Positions 12,908 to 22,109 of a DNA stretch of 64,000 nucleotides are shown here, piece by piece. The stretch comes from Candidatus Eisenbacteria bacterium. Lineage in GTDB: Bacteria; Eisenbacteria; RBG-16-71-46. The translations under genes and the position numbers were made by a program. A model generated the notes under the pieces. It searched no databases. It had not been told where the DNA came from and worked only from the letters and a program-made list of their open reading frames with translations. How positions within the stretch are numbered: the first letter of the stretch is position 1; each line of letters starts with the position of its first letter. The stretch is taken from assembly GCA_020847735.1 (NCBI GenBank), contig JADLBL010000001.1, positions 186,001 to 250,000 of the forward strand, read 5' to 3'.

Positions 12908-15570
12908 CGCACGCGACCGGAGTCCCCGCGACGGCGGCGCGAACGACGCCGCTCATGAAGCAATACCTCGCCACCAAGGAAGGGCACCCGGACGCCTTCC
13001 TGTTCTTCCGACTCGGCGATTTCTACGAGATGTTCTTCGAGGACGCGGTTCGCGGCGCCCAGCTGTTGGGCCTGACGCTGACGTCGCGCAACAAGCAGGA
13101 TCCCGAGCCGATCCCGATGTGCGGCATCCCCTGGCATCAGCGCGACGGCTACGTCGCGCGCCTGCTGCGCCTGGGCCACAAGGTCGCGATCTGCGACCAG
13201 CTCGAGGATCCCGCGCAGGCGAAGGGCCTCGTCCAGCGCGGCGTCACGGAGGTCCTGACTCCCGGATCGGTGACGAGCGACACGTTCCTCGAGGTCGCCA
13301 CGCACAACTGGCTGGCGGCGCTGTGGCCGGAGGGCGGGCGAGTCGGCGTCTGCCTCGCCGACGCCTCGACCGGCACGCTGCGCCTGGCGGAATCGGGCTG
13401 GGAGGAACTCTCGGGGACGCTCGGGCGCACGCCGGTCGCCGAGTGGCTGCTGCCTTCGCCGCTCGACGCCGAGGCGGCCGGGCATTGCGAGCGGCTGCTT
13501 CGCGGCCTGCCCGGTGCGCGCAGTTCGGCGCCGCGCGAGCGCTTCACCGACGGGACGGTGCCCGTCTCGCGCTGGGGAGCGCGGGTCGCCGCGCGGTTCG
13601 CGGGCGAGCCGCTGGCGCTGGCGGCGGCGGCGGGCGCGCTCGACTACCTCGACCGCACGCAGGGCGGAGCCGCGCTGCAGATGACGCGCCCGGAGCGCTG
13701 GAGCGGCGACCCGGTGCTGCAGTACGACGCCGCGACGGCCCGCCACCTCGAGTTGTTCGCGCCGCAGCCGGGAGGCGAGGCCCGGCACACGCTCTGGCAT
13801 CACCTCGACCTGACGGTCTCGCCGCTCGGCGCCCGCCGGCTGCGGGGCTGGCTCGAACGGCCGCTGGCCGACCTCGCCGCCATCTCGGCCCGGCAGGAAG
13901 CCGTCGCCGCCTGGCAGGAACCCGCGGCCCCGCGCGGCTCCTTCCGCGAGGCGTTGCGGAGCATGCCCGACCTCGAGCGTCTGGCGGCCCGCATCGCCTG
14001 CGCGAAGGCGACGCCCCGCGATCTCGGCGCGCTGCGCGACGCGCTCGTCCGGCTTCCGGACCTGGCGGAAGGGCTGGCCGGCTTTCCGGGCGGCGAAGCG
14101 GCGCGGGTCGCGCTCGCCGTTCCATCAGGGCTGCGCGAACAGCTCGAGCGCGCGCTGGTCGCCGAGCCCCCGCCCGTCAGCCGCGAGGGCGGGGTCCTCC
14201 GTGCGGGCTGGGACGCGGTGCGGGACGAACTCGACGATCTCGCGCATTCCGGCAAGCGCTGGATCGCCGAGCTCGAATCGGCCGAGCGCTCGCGCAGCGG
14301 CATCGCGAGCCTCAAGGTCGGCTTCAACCGCGTCTTCGGTTACTACCTCGAAGTCACGAACGCGCACCGTGAAAAGGTGCCGGCCGACTACGAACGTCGG
14401 CAGACGCTGACCCATGCGGAGCGCTACGTCACGCCGGCGCTGAAGGCGCGGGAGGCGGAGATCCTCGGCGCCGAGGAAAAGCTCCGGGCACGCGAGCACG
14501 AGCTGTTCGTCGCCCTGCGCGAGGCGTGCGCCGGACACGTTCCCGCGCTGCAGGCGGCCGCGGAGGCGCTCGGCCGGCTCGACGCGGAAGCGGCGCTCGC
14601 CGAGGCGGCGGTGCGCTACGGCTGGGTGCGGCCGCAGCTCGAGGATTCGGACCGCTTGTGCCTGGAGGCGGCGCGTCATCCGGTCGTCGAGCGGCTGCTG
14701 CCGCGCGGCGAGTTCGTGGCCAACTCCGTCCGACTGGAGGGCGCGAGCCGGCAGGTGCTGTTGCTGACGGGGCCGAACATGGGCGGCAAGAGCACCTACC
14801 TTCGCCAGGTGGCGCTGATCGTGCTGCTGGCCCAGACCGGCTCATGGGTGCCCGCCGAGCGCGCGACGCTGGGGCTGGTGGACCGCCTGTTCACACGCGT
14901 CGGGGCGGCGGACCGCCTCGGGGCGGGTCAGTCCACCTTCATGGTCGAGATGAGCGAGACCGCGGACATTCTGCGCGGCGCCACCAGCCGCTCGCTGGTG
15001 CTGCTCGACGAGATCGGCCGCGGAACCGCGACCTACGACGGACTGGCGCTGGCGTGGGCGGTCACCGAGCACCTGCACGCGGGCTCGGGCTCCCGCCCGC
15101 GCACGATCTTCGCGACCCACTACCACGAGCTGACGCAGCTCGCCGAGACGCTGCCCCGGCTCGCCAATGTCCACGTCACGGTCAAGGAATGGGGCGAAGG
15201 CATCGTCTTCCTGCACCGGGTCGCCGAAGGCGCCGCGGACCGCTCCTACGGCATCCATGTCGCCAAGCTTGCGGGGCTCCCCGAGCCGGTGCTGGCGCGC
15301 GCCCGCGAGGTGCTGGCCGAACTCGAAAGCGAGCGGACCGTCGAGCATCTGGAGAAGCACGCCCGCCCCGGCCGCAAGCCGGCCGCCGGCCCGGGACCGC
15401 TGCCGCTGTTCGACTCGGTGGTCGGGCCGGCGGCGCCGTCCGGGCACGACCTGCTTGCCGCGCTGCGCCGGGCGGATCCCGACGGGATGACGCCGCTGGA
15501 GGCGCTGCGGACGCTCGCGGAGTGGAAGCAGCGCTTCGCGCCCGGACCCCCGGACGCCGGCGACGCCTGA
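12904..15570 (+). CDS. mutS: DNA mismatch repair protein MutS
   Basis: 888 residues, MutS1 type. The mismatch-reading Phe-x-Glu is in GDFYEMF near residue 40. Connector and lever regions follow, with TPGSVTSDTFLE and VGFNRVFGYYLEVTNAH. The ATPase domain has Walker A GPNMGGKST near residue 624 and LLDEIGRGTATYDGLALAWA with the Walker B/signature region. The C-terminal stretch PLEALRTLAEWKQRF resembles the dimer/tetramer helices. The GTG start overlaps the preceding stop and gives a family-like N-terminus (TPLMKQYLATKEGHPDAFLF). mutL lies 15 kb downstream on the same strand. Confidence 0.97.
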   Translation: MTHATGVPATAARTTPLMKQYLATKEGHPDAFLFFRLGDFYEMFFEDAVRGAQLLGLTLTSRNKQDPEPIPMCGIPWHQRDGYVARLLRLGHKVAICDQLEDPAQAKGLVQRGVTEVLTPGSVTSDTFLEVATHNWLAALWPEGGRVGVCLADASTGTLRLAESGWEELSGTLGRTPVAEWLLPSPLDAEAAGHCERLLRGLPGARSSAPRERFTDGTVPVSRWGARVAARFAGEPLALAAAAGALDYLDRTQGGAALQMTRPERWSGDPVLQYDAATARHLELFAPQPGGEARHTLWHHLDLTVSPLGARRLRGWLERPLADLAAISARQEAVAAWQEPAAPRGSFREALRSMPDLERLAARIACAKATPRDLGALRDALVRLPDLAEGLAGFPGGEAARVALAVPSGLREQLERALVAEPPPVSREGGVLRAGWDAVRDELDDLAHSGKRWIAELESAERSRSGIASLKVGFNRVFGYYLEVTNAHREKVPADYERRQTLTHAERYVTPALKAREAEILGAEEKLRAREHELFVALREACAGHVPALQAAAEALGRLDAEAALAEAAVRYGWVRPQLEDSDRLCLEAARHPVVERLLPRGEFVANSVRLEGASRQVLLLTGPNMGGKSTYLRQVALIVLLAQTGSWVPAERATLGLVDRLFTRVGAADRLGAGQSTFMVEMSETADILRGATSRSLVLLDEIGRGTATYDGLALAWAVTEHLHAGSGSRPRTIFATHYHELTQLAETLPRLANVHVTVKEWGEGIVFLHRVAEGAADRSYGIHVAKLAGLPEPVLARAREVLAELESERTVEHLEKHARPGRKPAAGPGPLPLFDSVVGPAAPSGHDLLAALRRADPDGMTPLEALRTLAEWKQRFAPGPPDAGDA

Positions 15571-15599
15571 AGCTCCGGCGGGTCCGGTCCGCGGTGGCC

Positions 15600-16193
15600 C
15601 TACGGTTTTCGGCGCGCTTCTCCGCGTCCGCGCCGGGCCGGGGGCGGCAGGTGGGTGGCGGGCTCGTGCGCGGCCGCGCCGCCCGCGGGCTCGCCGATCG
15701 TCACCAGCGCGGCGAGGGCCGCCGCGGGCGCGGCGACGCGCGCCGCCGGCGATGCGGCGCGGTGGGCGAGCAGGCGTCGCCAGTGCGCCGGGCGCTTCGC
15801 GGCCAGCCAGCGCTCGAACTCGCCGGCGTCGTGGAACCACGCGACCACGTCCGACAGCGGGGCGCGGCGCTCGCAGTGACGCGGGTCGTATTCGCGACAC
15901 AGCACCGGATGCCGGCCGTGGATGCGGCAACGCCCGCTCTCGTCCAGTTGCCGGCAGCGGGTGGCGATGTGCAGGTACCAGCGTTCGGGCCGCTCGACGT
16001 AGAGCTCGAGGTTTTCGTGGTGGAGCACCCAGATCCACTGGTCGTACTCCCACGGGGCGCGCGGGGCGTCCACCTCGATGCAGACGGTGACGCAGCAGCG
16101 CGTGCAGCCCGCGCACCATTGCGCGTTCTCGTCCGCCCCCAGCTCGGCCGCGGCCCGGGGGTCGTTCAGCAGCTCTGCGTCGGAAGTCGCCAT
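15600..16193 (-). CDS. YkgJ-family cysteine-cluster protein
   Basis: 197 residues. The N-terminal half carries CAGCTRCCVTVC, then CRQLDESGRCRIHGRHPVLCREYDPRHC. This is the pattern of the YkgJ/UPF0153 family, putative zinc- or Fe-S-binding proteins (flagellin lysine N-methylase belongs to the wider family). The C-terminal half is Ala/Arg/Pro-rich and low-complexity. It is the second gene after the MetH/MetF fusion, with an 8-nt gap, so the two are co-transcribed. The ATG at 16193 is chosen; upstream in-frame sequence overlaps the fusion gene and looks non-coding. Function unknown. Confidence 0.75.
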   Translation of the reverse strand: MATSDAELLNDPRAAAELGADENAQWCAGCTRCCVTVCIEVDAPRAPWEYDQWIWVLHHENLELYVERPERWYLHIATRCRQLDESGRCRIHGRHPVLCREYDPRHCERRAPLSDVVAWFHDAGEFERWLAAKRPAHWRRLLAHRAASPAARVAAPAAALAALVTIGEPAGGAAAHEPATHLPPPARRGRGEARRKP

Positions 16194-16201
16194 CCGCGGG
16201 A

Positions 16202-18058
16202 TCAGTCCGAGCCGTCGAGCACGTCGAGGCAGTTCTCGTACCGGCCGAAGGAAGGCATCAGGTAGACGCCGTTCGCGGAGCCGCGGCACTGGCGCAGCAG
16301 TTCACGCGCCAGCTCGACGCCGACCTGCTGCCCCGAGTTCCCGGCCTCGTGCATGCGCCCGCGGATCCAGTCGGGAACCTGGATGCCCGGGACTTCGTTG
16401 TGCAGGAACTCGGCGTGGCGGAAGGATTGCAGCGGCAGGATGCCGATCAGCAGCGGAATCTTCGGCGGTCCGCCGAGCCGCTCGAGGAAGCGCTCCCAGG
16501 CGGACAGCTCGTAGACCGGCTGGGTCATGACGAACTGGGCGCCGGCGTCGAGCTTGTGGCGGAAGTGCTCGAGCTCCCAGTCGAGCTTTTCCGAGGTCGG
16601 GTTGACCGCGCAGCCGATCGCGAACGCCGTCCGGCCGCCGATGGAGGTGCCCGACTCGTCGCTGCCGCGGTTCATCTTGCCGACGATGCCGATGAGTCCG
16701 ACGGAGTCCGTGTCGTACACGGCCGTCATGTTCGGGTAGTCGCCGAGGCTCGGCGGATCTCCGGTCAGGCAGAGGATGTTGCGCAGGCCCAGGGCGTGCG
16801 CGCCGAGCAGGTCGCTCTGCAGGCCCATCAGGTTCCGGTCGCGGGTCGTGTAATGGAGGATCACCTCGATCTGCGGAAACAACCCGCGCACCTGCCAGGC
16901 GAGCGACATCGCGCTCATGCGGATGCGCGCCATCGGCGAATCGGCGATGTTGATGCAGTCCACGCCACGCGCGGCCATGAGCTTCGCGCCGGCGAGGACC
17001 TTGTGGGTGTTGACGCCGCGAGGCGGATCGATCTCGACGCTGACCGTGAACTTGCGGCGCATCTTCTCGAGCAGCGTCGGGACTTCGGCCGCGGCCGGCG
17101 TGGTTTCCTCGGAGGGCGGTGGCTCGAGCACCGCGACGTCCGCGCCGGAGGGCAGCTTCTCGACCGGCAGATGGGAGGCGAGCCGTTCCCGCATGGCCCG
17201 GATGTGGGCCGGTGTGGTGCCGCAGCAGCCGCCCACCAGGCGGGCGCCGGCGGCGACGGCGCGCGCCGCGAAGTCGGCGAAGTACTCGGGATGCGAGCGG
17301 TAGACGTAGCGGCCGTTCACGAGCTGCGGCAGCCCGGCGTTCGGCATGACCGAAACCGGCGTCTCGCCGGCGTCCGCCACGAGCTGCGCCAGCACCTCGA
17401 GGGCCGGCTGCGGCCCGACGCCGCAGTTGACGCCGATGACGTCGGCGCCCGCCTGGCGCAGAGCGCGGGCGACGAGCTGCGGCGTGTGCCCGTAGCGCGT
17501 CTTGCCGTCGGTTCCGAAGGTCATCTGGGCGACGATCGGCAGTTCGCGGGTCACCTCGCGCACGGCGCGAATCGCCGCGAGGATTTCGTTGAGGTCCTGG
17601 AACGTCTCGAGCACGAAGACGTCGAGACCTCCCTCGAGCAGCCCCTCGGCCTGCTCGCGGAACGCGCCCTCGGCCTCGGGCACGGTGACGCCGCCGAACG
17701 GTTCGAGCTGCCGGCCCAGCGGTCCCATGGAGCCGCCGACGAACGCCGAGGTGCCCGCGATCTCGCGCGCGTTGCGCGCCAGCTTGACGCCCTGACGGGC
17801 GACGAGCCGCGCCCTGGCCGCGAGACCGTGCGCCTCGAGGCGGAGCGGACTGGCCCCGAAGGTGTTGGTCTCGATGAGCTCCGCGCCGGCGGCGAGGTAA
17901 TCGCGATGCACCGCCTCGACCAGGCCGGGCTCGGAGAGATTGAGCTCGTCGAAGCAGCGTTCGTAGGCGATCCCGCGCTCGAACAGCAGCGTGCCCATCG
18001 CGCCGTCGGCGAGCAGCGGACCCTGGGCGAGCCGGGCGAGGAAGGGTGAAGTGACCAT
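16202..18058 (-). CDS. Bifunctional homocysteine S-methyltransferase / methylenetetrahydrofolate reductase (YitJ type)
   Basis: 618 residues. Residues about 1-300 are a homocysteine S-methyltransferase domain (LLADGAMGTLLFERG, IETNTFGAS, GVNCGVGP and VGGCCGTTPAHIRAMR, the last two giving the three zinc cysteines). Residues about 325-615 are a MetF TIM barrel (FTVSVEIDPPRG, NIADSP, LCLTGDPPSLGDYP, FVMTQPVYE). The fusion can reduce methylene-THF and pass the methyl group toward methionine. This architecture is known from Bacillus YitJ. The gene seems to be transcribed as a leaderless mRNA from its own promoter. Confidence 0.94.
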   Translation of the reverse strand: MVTSPFLARLAQGPLLADGAMGTLLFERGIAYERCFDELNLSEPGLVEAVHRDYLAAGAELIETNTFGASPLRLEAHGLAARARLVARQGVKLARNAREIAGTSAFVGGSMGPLGRQLEPFGGVTVPEAEGAFREQAEGLLEGGLDVFVLETFQDLNEILAAIRAVREVTRELPIVAQMTFGTDGKTRYGHTPQLVARALRQAGADVIGVNCGVGPQPALEVLAQLVADAGETPVSVMPNAGLPQLVNGRYVYRSHPEYFADFAARAVAAGARLVGGCCGTTPAHIRAMRERLASHLPVEKLPSGADVAVLEPPPSEETTPAAAEVPTLLEKMRRKFTVSVEIDPPRGVNTHKVLAGAKLMAARGVDCINIADSPMARIRMSAMSLAWQVRGLFPQIEVILHYTTRDRNLMGLQSDLLGAHALGLRNILCLTGDPPSLGDYPNMTAVYDTDSVGLIGIVGKMNRGSDESGTSIGGRTAFAIGCAVNPTSEKLDWELEHFRHKLDAGAQFVMTQPVYELSAWERFLERLGGPPKIPLLIGILPLQSFRHAEFLHNEVPGIQVPDWIRGRMHEAGNSGQQVGVELARELLRQCRGSANGVYLMPSFGRYENCLDVLDGSD

Positions 18059-18067
18059 GAGGGACGC

Positions 18068-18096
18068 AATCTACGGGCCGCTCCGGACGGCGGCAA
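18068..18096 (-). promoter_or_regulatory. Promoter of the methyltransferase/MetF gene; leaderless
   Basis: On the minus strand: TTGCCG (18096-18091), 17-nt spacer, TAGATT (18073-18068), then only 9 nt to the ATG at 18058. No Shine-Dalgarno is present in GCGTCCCTC. The transcript should begin at or just before the start codon. Confidence 0.55.
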
Positions 18097-18168
18097 GCCG
18101 CGCGCGGGCGTCCGTCGCTCCGGCCGCGTCGTTCGTGCCGGCGTTTCGGATCCGGCGCTTTCCTCTGC

Positions 18169-18174
18169 TATCGT
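18169..18174 (+). promoter_or_regulatory. -10 element (TATCGT) directly before a leaderless GTG
   Basis: TATCGT ends 8 nt before the GTG at 18183, with GCCGCGCC between and no Shine-Dalgarno. The -35 is weak (TTTCGG at 18144-18149 with a 19-nt spacer). This promoter is divergent from the methyltransferase promoter about 80 nt away. Confidence 0.4.
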
Positions 18175-18182
18175 GCCGCGCC

Positions 18183-19988
18183 GTGAACCGAACCGCGGTC
18201 GTGACCTTCCTGCTGGTCGGCCTTTCCGTCGGCGGCGCCGCGCGCGCCGCCGTTCCCGTCGTGCCCGTGCTCGCCGTCTCCGACCTCCGACCAGGGCAGG
18301 CGGCCGTGGTCCGGACGGTGTTCGAAGGCGATTCGATCGAGAGCTTCGACGCGGTCCTCGTCGGAGTGCTCCCGGGCGGCCGCGCGGACGGCGACGTGAT
18401 CCTCGCGCGGGCGACGAGCCCGCGCGTGGTTCAGTCCGGCATCGCCCAGGGCATGAGCGGCTCGCCCGTGTACGTGGAAGGCAGGCTGATCGGCGCCCTC
18501 TCCAGCGGCTGGTCGTTCTCGAAGGAGCCGATCTTCGGCATCACGCCGATCGGAGACATGCTGGCGGTGCTCGACCGGCCCGAGAGCGCGAATCCGGACG
18601 GCACCTCCGGCCCCGTCGGCGTGGACCCGCAGGCGCCCTCGCCGATGTGGCGCGACTTCGCCTGGGGAGACGATTCCCGCCCGGCCGCGCCCGACGCCGC
18701 CTCGCCGCGTCCGATGCGGCCGGGCGAGCTGCCGCTTCCGCTCGCGGCGGGCGGACTCGATCCCGCGGCGCTGCCGCGGGTGCGCGAGATGTTCGCCGCC
18801 GACGGCTTCACGGTGACGCCGGGCGGGCGCGCCACGGGCAAGCCGGCGGCCAGGCCGCTCGAGCCGGGCTCCGCGGTCGCGGTGGATCTGCTGCGCGGGG
18901 ATCTGAATCTTTCCGCGATCGGAACCGTGACCTACGTGGACGGGGACCGCGTCCTGATCTTCGGGCACCCGTTCTTCCAGAGCGGCGAGGTGCGCCTGCC
19001 GCTTTCGACCGCGAGCATCGTCGGCATCCTTCCCAGCCTCGCGACGTCGTTCAAGCTCGGGGTGCCGGGGACACCGGTGGGCGTGGCGACGCAGGACAGG
19101 CGTGCGGCGGTCGCCGGCCGGCTGGGCAGGCCGCCCGCATTGATGCCGTTTCGTGTCGAGGTGAACGGATCGGGCGGAAGACAGTCGTTCGCCTTCGAAT
19201 GCATCGAAGACCGGGCGCTGCTGCCGCAGCTCGTCGCGGCGGCGTCCCTGAACAGCCTGCTGGAGTCCGGCGGCGACGGCGCGCAACAGAGCCTTCGCTG
19301 GCGCCTGACGGCCTGGCGAGCGGGCCGCGTGCTGCGGCTCGGCGACGTCGTCGCGGGCGATTCCCCGACGAGCGACGCGATCAACGCCATCGCGGGTCCG
19401 CTGCGCTTCCTCGCCGCGAATCCGTTCGAGCGCTGCCATTTCGACAGTCTCCGGGTTTCGCTCGAGGTGTCGCAGGGTCGCGATCAGTGGACGCTGCGCT
19501 CGGCGCGGGCGCTCGCCGCCCGCGTGCGGCCGGGCGGAAAGCTGCGCGTGAGCCTCGACCTCGAGCACTGGCGTGGCGCGCACCGGAATCTGGAGATCGA
19601 GGTGCCGGTGCCGGAGGAATTCCCGGCGGGTCGCTACACCCTGTGGCTCGGCGGGGGGGCCGAGTTCGATCGCGCCATGGCGGCGAAGCTGCCCTGGCGC
19701 TTCCGGCCCGTCTCGCTCGCGGACGCGTGGGACCGGCTGGGTTCGTTTCATTCCTCGGACGCCGTCTACTCGGCGTTCTGGGCGCGCGCGCCCGAAGTCT
19801 CGAGCGGCGGCGAGGACTATCCCGAGCTTCCGGGCTCGGCGCTCGCCGTGCTGGCTTCGCCCGAGTCCGCCGGGGATGGCGCACGCCGGGCGGACTGGGC
19901 GGTCTTTCCCGGTCCGCGAACGCCGGTTCGGGGCGTGCTCCGCGGAGATCTTTCGCTGGACGTGGTGGTGGACCGCTCGGCCCCGTGA
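18183..19988 (+). CDS. Secreted SpoIVB-type (S55) serine peptidase domain protein
   Basis: 601 residues with a signal peptide (1-22, ending RAA). Residues 30-110 and 290-440 carry S55-like sequence: QSGIAQGMSGSPVYVEGRLIGALS (motif GMSGSP at 90-95, serine nucleophile) and later IFGHPFFQSGEVRLPLSTA. SpoIVB cleaves SpoIVFA in sporulating Bacillus, but S55 proteins also occur in non-spore-formers, where their targets are unknown. No PDZ domain is evident. A roughly 200-residue C-terminal beta-rich part follows. GTG 18183 is chosen for its signal peptide and promoter spacing. A secreted propeller gene follows after 20 nt. Confidence 0.8.
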   Translation: MNRTAVVTFLLVGLSVGGAARAAVPVVPVLAVSDLRPGQAAVVRTVFEGDSIESFDAVLVGVLPGGRADGDVILARATSPRVVQSGIAQGMSGSPVYVEGRLIGALSSGWSFSKEPIFGITPIGDMLAVLDRPESANPDGTSGPVGVDPQAPSPMWRDFAWGDDSRPAAPDAASPRPMRPGELPLPLAAGGLDPAALPRVREMFAADGFTVTPGGRATGKPAARPLEPGSAVAVDLLRGDLNLSAIGTVTYVDGDRVLIFGHPFFQSGEVRLPLSTASIVGILPSLATSFKLGVPGTPVGVATQDRRAAVAGRLGRPPALMPFRVEVNGSGGRQSFAFECIEDRALLPQLVAAASLNSLLESGGDGAQQSLRWRLTAWRAGRVLRLGDVVAGDSPTSDAINAIAGPLRFLAANPFERCHFDSLRVSLEVSQGRDQWTLRSARALAARVRPGGKLRVSLDLEHWRGAHRNLEIEVPVPEEFPAGRYTLWLGGGAEFDRAMAAKLPWRFRPVSLADAWDRLGSFHSSDAVYSAFWARAPEVSSGGEDYPELPGSALAVLASPESAGDGARRADWAVFPGPRTPVRGVLRGDLSLDVVVDRSAP

Positions 19989-20008
19989 CGGGGCGGCAGG
20001 GAGACGCG

Positions 20009-22090
20009 ATGCGCGGGAAGGTGCTGGCAGTCGGGCTGTCGGTGATGCTGCTCGCCGGGGTGTCGTCGGCGACCGAGACGCAGTGGTGGTCGCTGGACTC
20101 CCCCGGCGATTACGTCCGGTCGGAATCGCGCGGAATCGTCGTGGGCGCCGACGGCGTGCTGTCGCCGGGGCCCGAAGCGAAGGTCTGGCGCTCCGACAGC
20201 CTGAGCACGATCTGGGGGCTGGCGGCGCTCGCTGACGGATCGGTGGCCATCGCGGGCGACGGCGGGCGGATCGAGCGGTGGACCGCCGCGGGGGGAATCC
20301 GGCCGTGGGTGCGACTCGGATCCGGGCAGGTGCTGTGCCTGGCCCGCGACGGTGACGCGCTGCTCGCGGGCACCGGTCCCGAGGGCCGCGTGTACCGGAT
20401 CTCGCCGAAAGGCGACACCACGCTCGTCGCCTCGACCGGCGAACGCTACGTCTGGGCGATCGTGCCCGCCGGGCGCGGGGTGCTGTGGGCCGCGACCGGC
20501 ACGCGCGGCCGGCTGCTGCGCATCGAAGGCGGCCGGTCGAACGTGGTGTTCGATTCCGAGGAGAGCAACCTCGTCAGCCTGGTTTCCGACGGCCACGGCG
20601 GCGTGTATTTCGGCGGCGATTCGCAGGGGCGCATCTACCATTTCGACTCGGGCGGCGCGCTGACCACGCTGTTCGACGCGGCCGAGGACGAAATCCGCGC
20701 GCTGGCGCTCGGGTCCGACGGCACGCTGTGGGCCGCCGGGCTGAGCCTGTCGGCGGTCAGCAGCGATTCGGACGACGAGGACGCCCCCACGCCGACGCGC
20801 GGGCCGGTCAAGGGGGGACGTGCGGTCGTCTATCGTCTCTCGCCCGACAGCGCGACCGTGGCGTGGTGGACCTCGCCCCAGCCGCTCATCCACGCACTCG
20901 CGGCTTCCGCGGCCGGCCCGCTGGTCGCGACCGGCAACCGCGCGGGAGTCTATCGCCTCGAGCGCTTCAACGGCGCCGTCCAGTTGCTCGCGCCCTCCGA
21001 AGCGCAGGTGACCGCCCTGGCGACCACCGCCGACGGCGCCGTCCTGGCCGCGACTTCGAATCCCGCGGCGCTCTGGAAGCTGGGCCCGGGCGAGGCGAAG
21101 GACGGCGAACTGCTCTCCGGCCCGCTCGATGCGAAGCGATTCGCCCGCTTCGGACGACTGCGCTGGAGCGGCGCCGGCACGGCGCGTTTCGCGACGCGCA
21201 GCGGCAACGCCGAGAACCCCGACACCACCTGGTCGCCCTGGCGCGCGGTGGAGTCCGACGCCGACGGCGGACGAATCGTCTCGCCGGCCGCGCGCTTCCT
21301 GCAGTGGAAGGTGACCCTCGGCGGCGCCGCGAGCCGGGTCAGCGAGGTGTCCATCGCCTGGCGCGAGCCCAACCTGCCTCCACGCATCGACGAGATCAGC
21401 GTGGCGCCGCAGGGCCGCGGTTTTCGCGAGGGCGAGATGAGCACGCGCTCGGAGGCCGTGACGCAGACGCTCGCGGGCGGCCAGAAGATCGAGTACTCCG
21501 CGACGATGTCGTCGAACAAGCCGATCCGCGAGCTGCCCATGTGGGCGCGCGGGCTGCGGTCGCTGTCCTGGCGGGCGAGCGATCCGAACGGCGACGCGCT
21601 CAAGTTCCGCGTCGAGATCCGGCGCGAGGACGGTGGGGACTGGATCGAGATCGGCAAGGATCTCGAGGCGTCGCTGTTCACCTGGAACACGAACACGCTC
21701 CCGGACGGCCGCTACCGCCTGCGCGTGACCGCCAGCGACGCGGGCGCCAACGCGCTCGGCGAGGAGCGGTCGAGTTCGCTCGTCGGCGAGCCGTTCGCGA
21801 TCGACAACACGCCGCCCTCCATCGAGGAGCTGACCGGTACGGGCGCGCGGATTCGCGGCCGGGCGGTGGACGCCGCCGGTCCTGTTTCCCGCATCGAGGT
21901 GGCGGTGGACGACGGCGAATGGCGATCGGTGACTCCGGAAGGCGGCTTCGGCGACTCGCGCAGCGAGGCGTTCGCCTGCACGCTGCCCGGCCTCGCGCCC
22001 GGAGAGCACCTCGTCAGCGTCCGGGCGATGGATCTGGCCGGCAACTCGACGACGCGGGCGATCCACGTGAAGGTGGCCGCGGCCCGCTGA
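20009..22090 (+). CDS. Secreted beta-propeller protein with C-terminal Ig-like domains
   Basis: 693 residues. Signal peptide about 1-22 (ending SSA). Residues about 40-370 contain repeated blade-like segments such as TIWGLAALADGSVAIAGDGG, GVLWAATGTRGRLLRI, VSDGHGGVYFGGDSQGRIY and RALALGSDGTLWAAG, the pattern of two-component-regulator-type or NHL propellers. Residues about 470-690 hold fibronectin/Ig-like strands (SWRASDPNGDALKFRVEI, PDGRYRLRVTASD, IDNTPPSIEEL). No catalytic motif is seen. GGGAG is upstream of the ATG. It follows the S55 peptidase by 20 nt and precedes an M28 peptidase by 19 nt, so the three form one unit. A cell-surface sensing or scaffold role is a guess. Confidence 0.7.
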   Translation: MRGKVLAVGLSVMLLAGVSSATETQWWSLDSPGDYVRSESRGIVVGADGVLSPGPEAKVWRSDSLSTIWGLAALADGSVAIAGDGGRIERWTAAGGIRPWVRLGSGQVLCLARDGDALLAGTGPEGRVYRISPKGDTTLVASTGERYVWAIVPAGRGVLWAATGTRGRLLRIEGGRSNVVFDSEESNLVSLVSDGHGGVYFGGDSQGRIYHFDSGGALTTLFDAAEDEIRALALGSDGTLWAAGLSLSAVSSDSDDEDAPTPTRGPVKGGRAVVYRLSPDSATVAWWTSPQPLIHALAASAAGPLVATGNRAGVYRLERFNGAVQLLAPSEAQVTALATTADGAVLAATSNPAALWKLGPGEAKDGELLSGPLDAKRFARFGRLRWSGAGTARFATRSGNAENPDTTWSPWRAVESDADGGRIVSPAARFLQWKVTLGGAASRVSEVSIAWREPNLPPRIDEISVAPQGRGFREGEMSTRSEAVTQTLAGGQKIEYSATMSSNKPIRELPMWARGLRSLSWRASDPNGDALKFRVEIRREDGGDWIEIGKDLEASLFTWNTNTLPDGRYRLRVTASDAGANALGEERSSSLVGEPFAIDNTPPSIEELTGTGARIRGRAVDAAGPVSRIEVAVDDGEWRSVTPEGGFGDSRSEAFACTLPGLAPGEHLVSVRAMDLAGNSTTRAIHVKVAAAR

Positions 22091-22109
22091 CGGCGGTCCG
22101 GGTTCGGGC

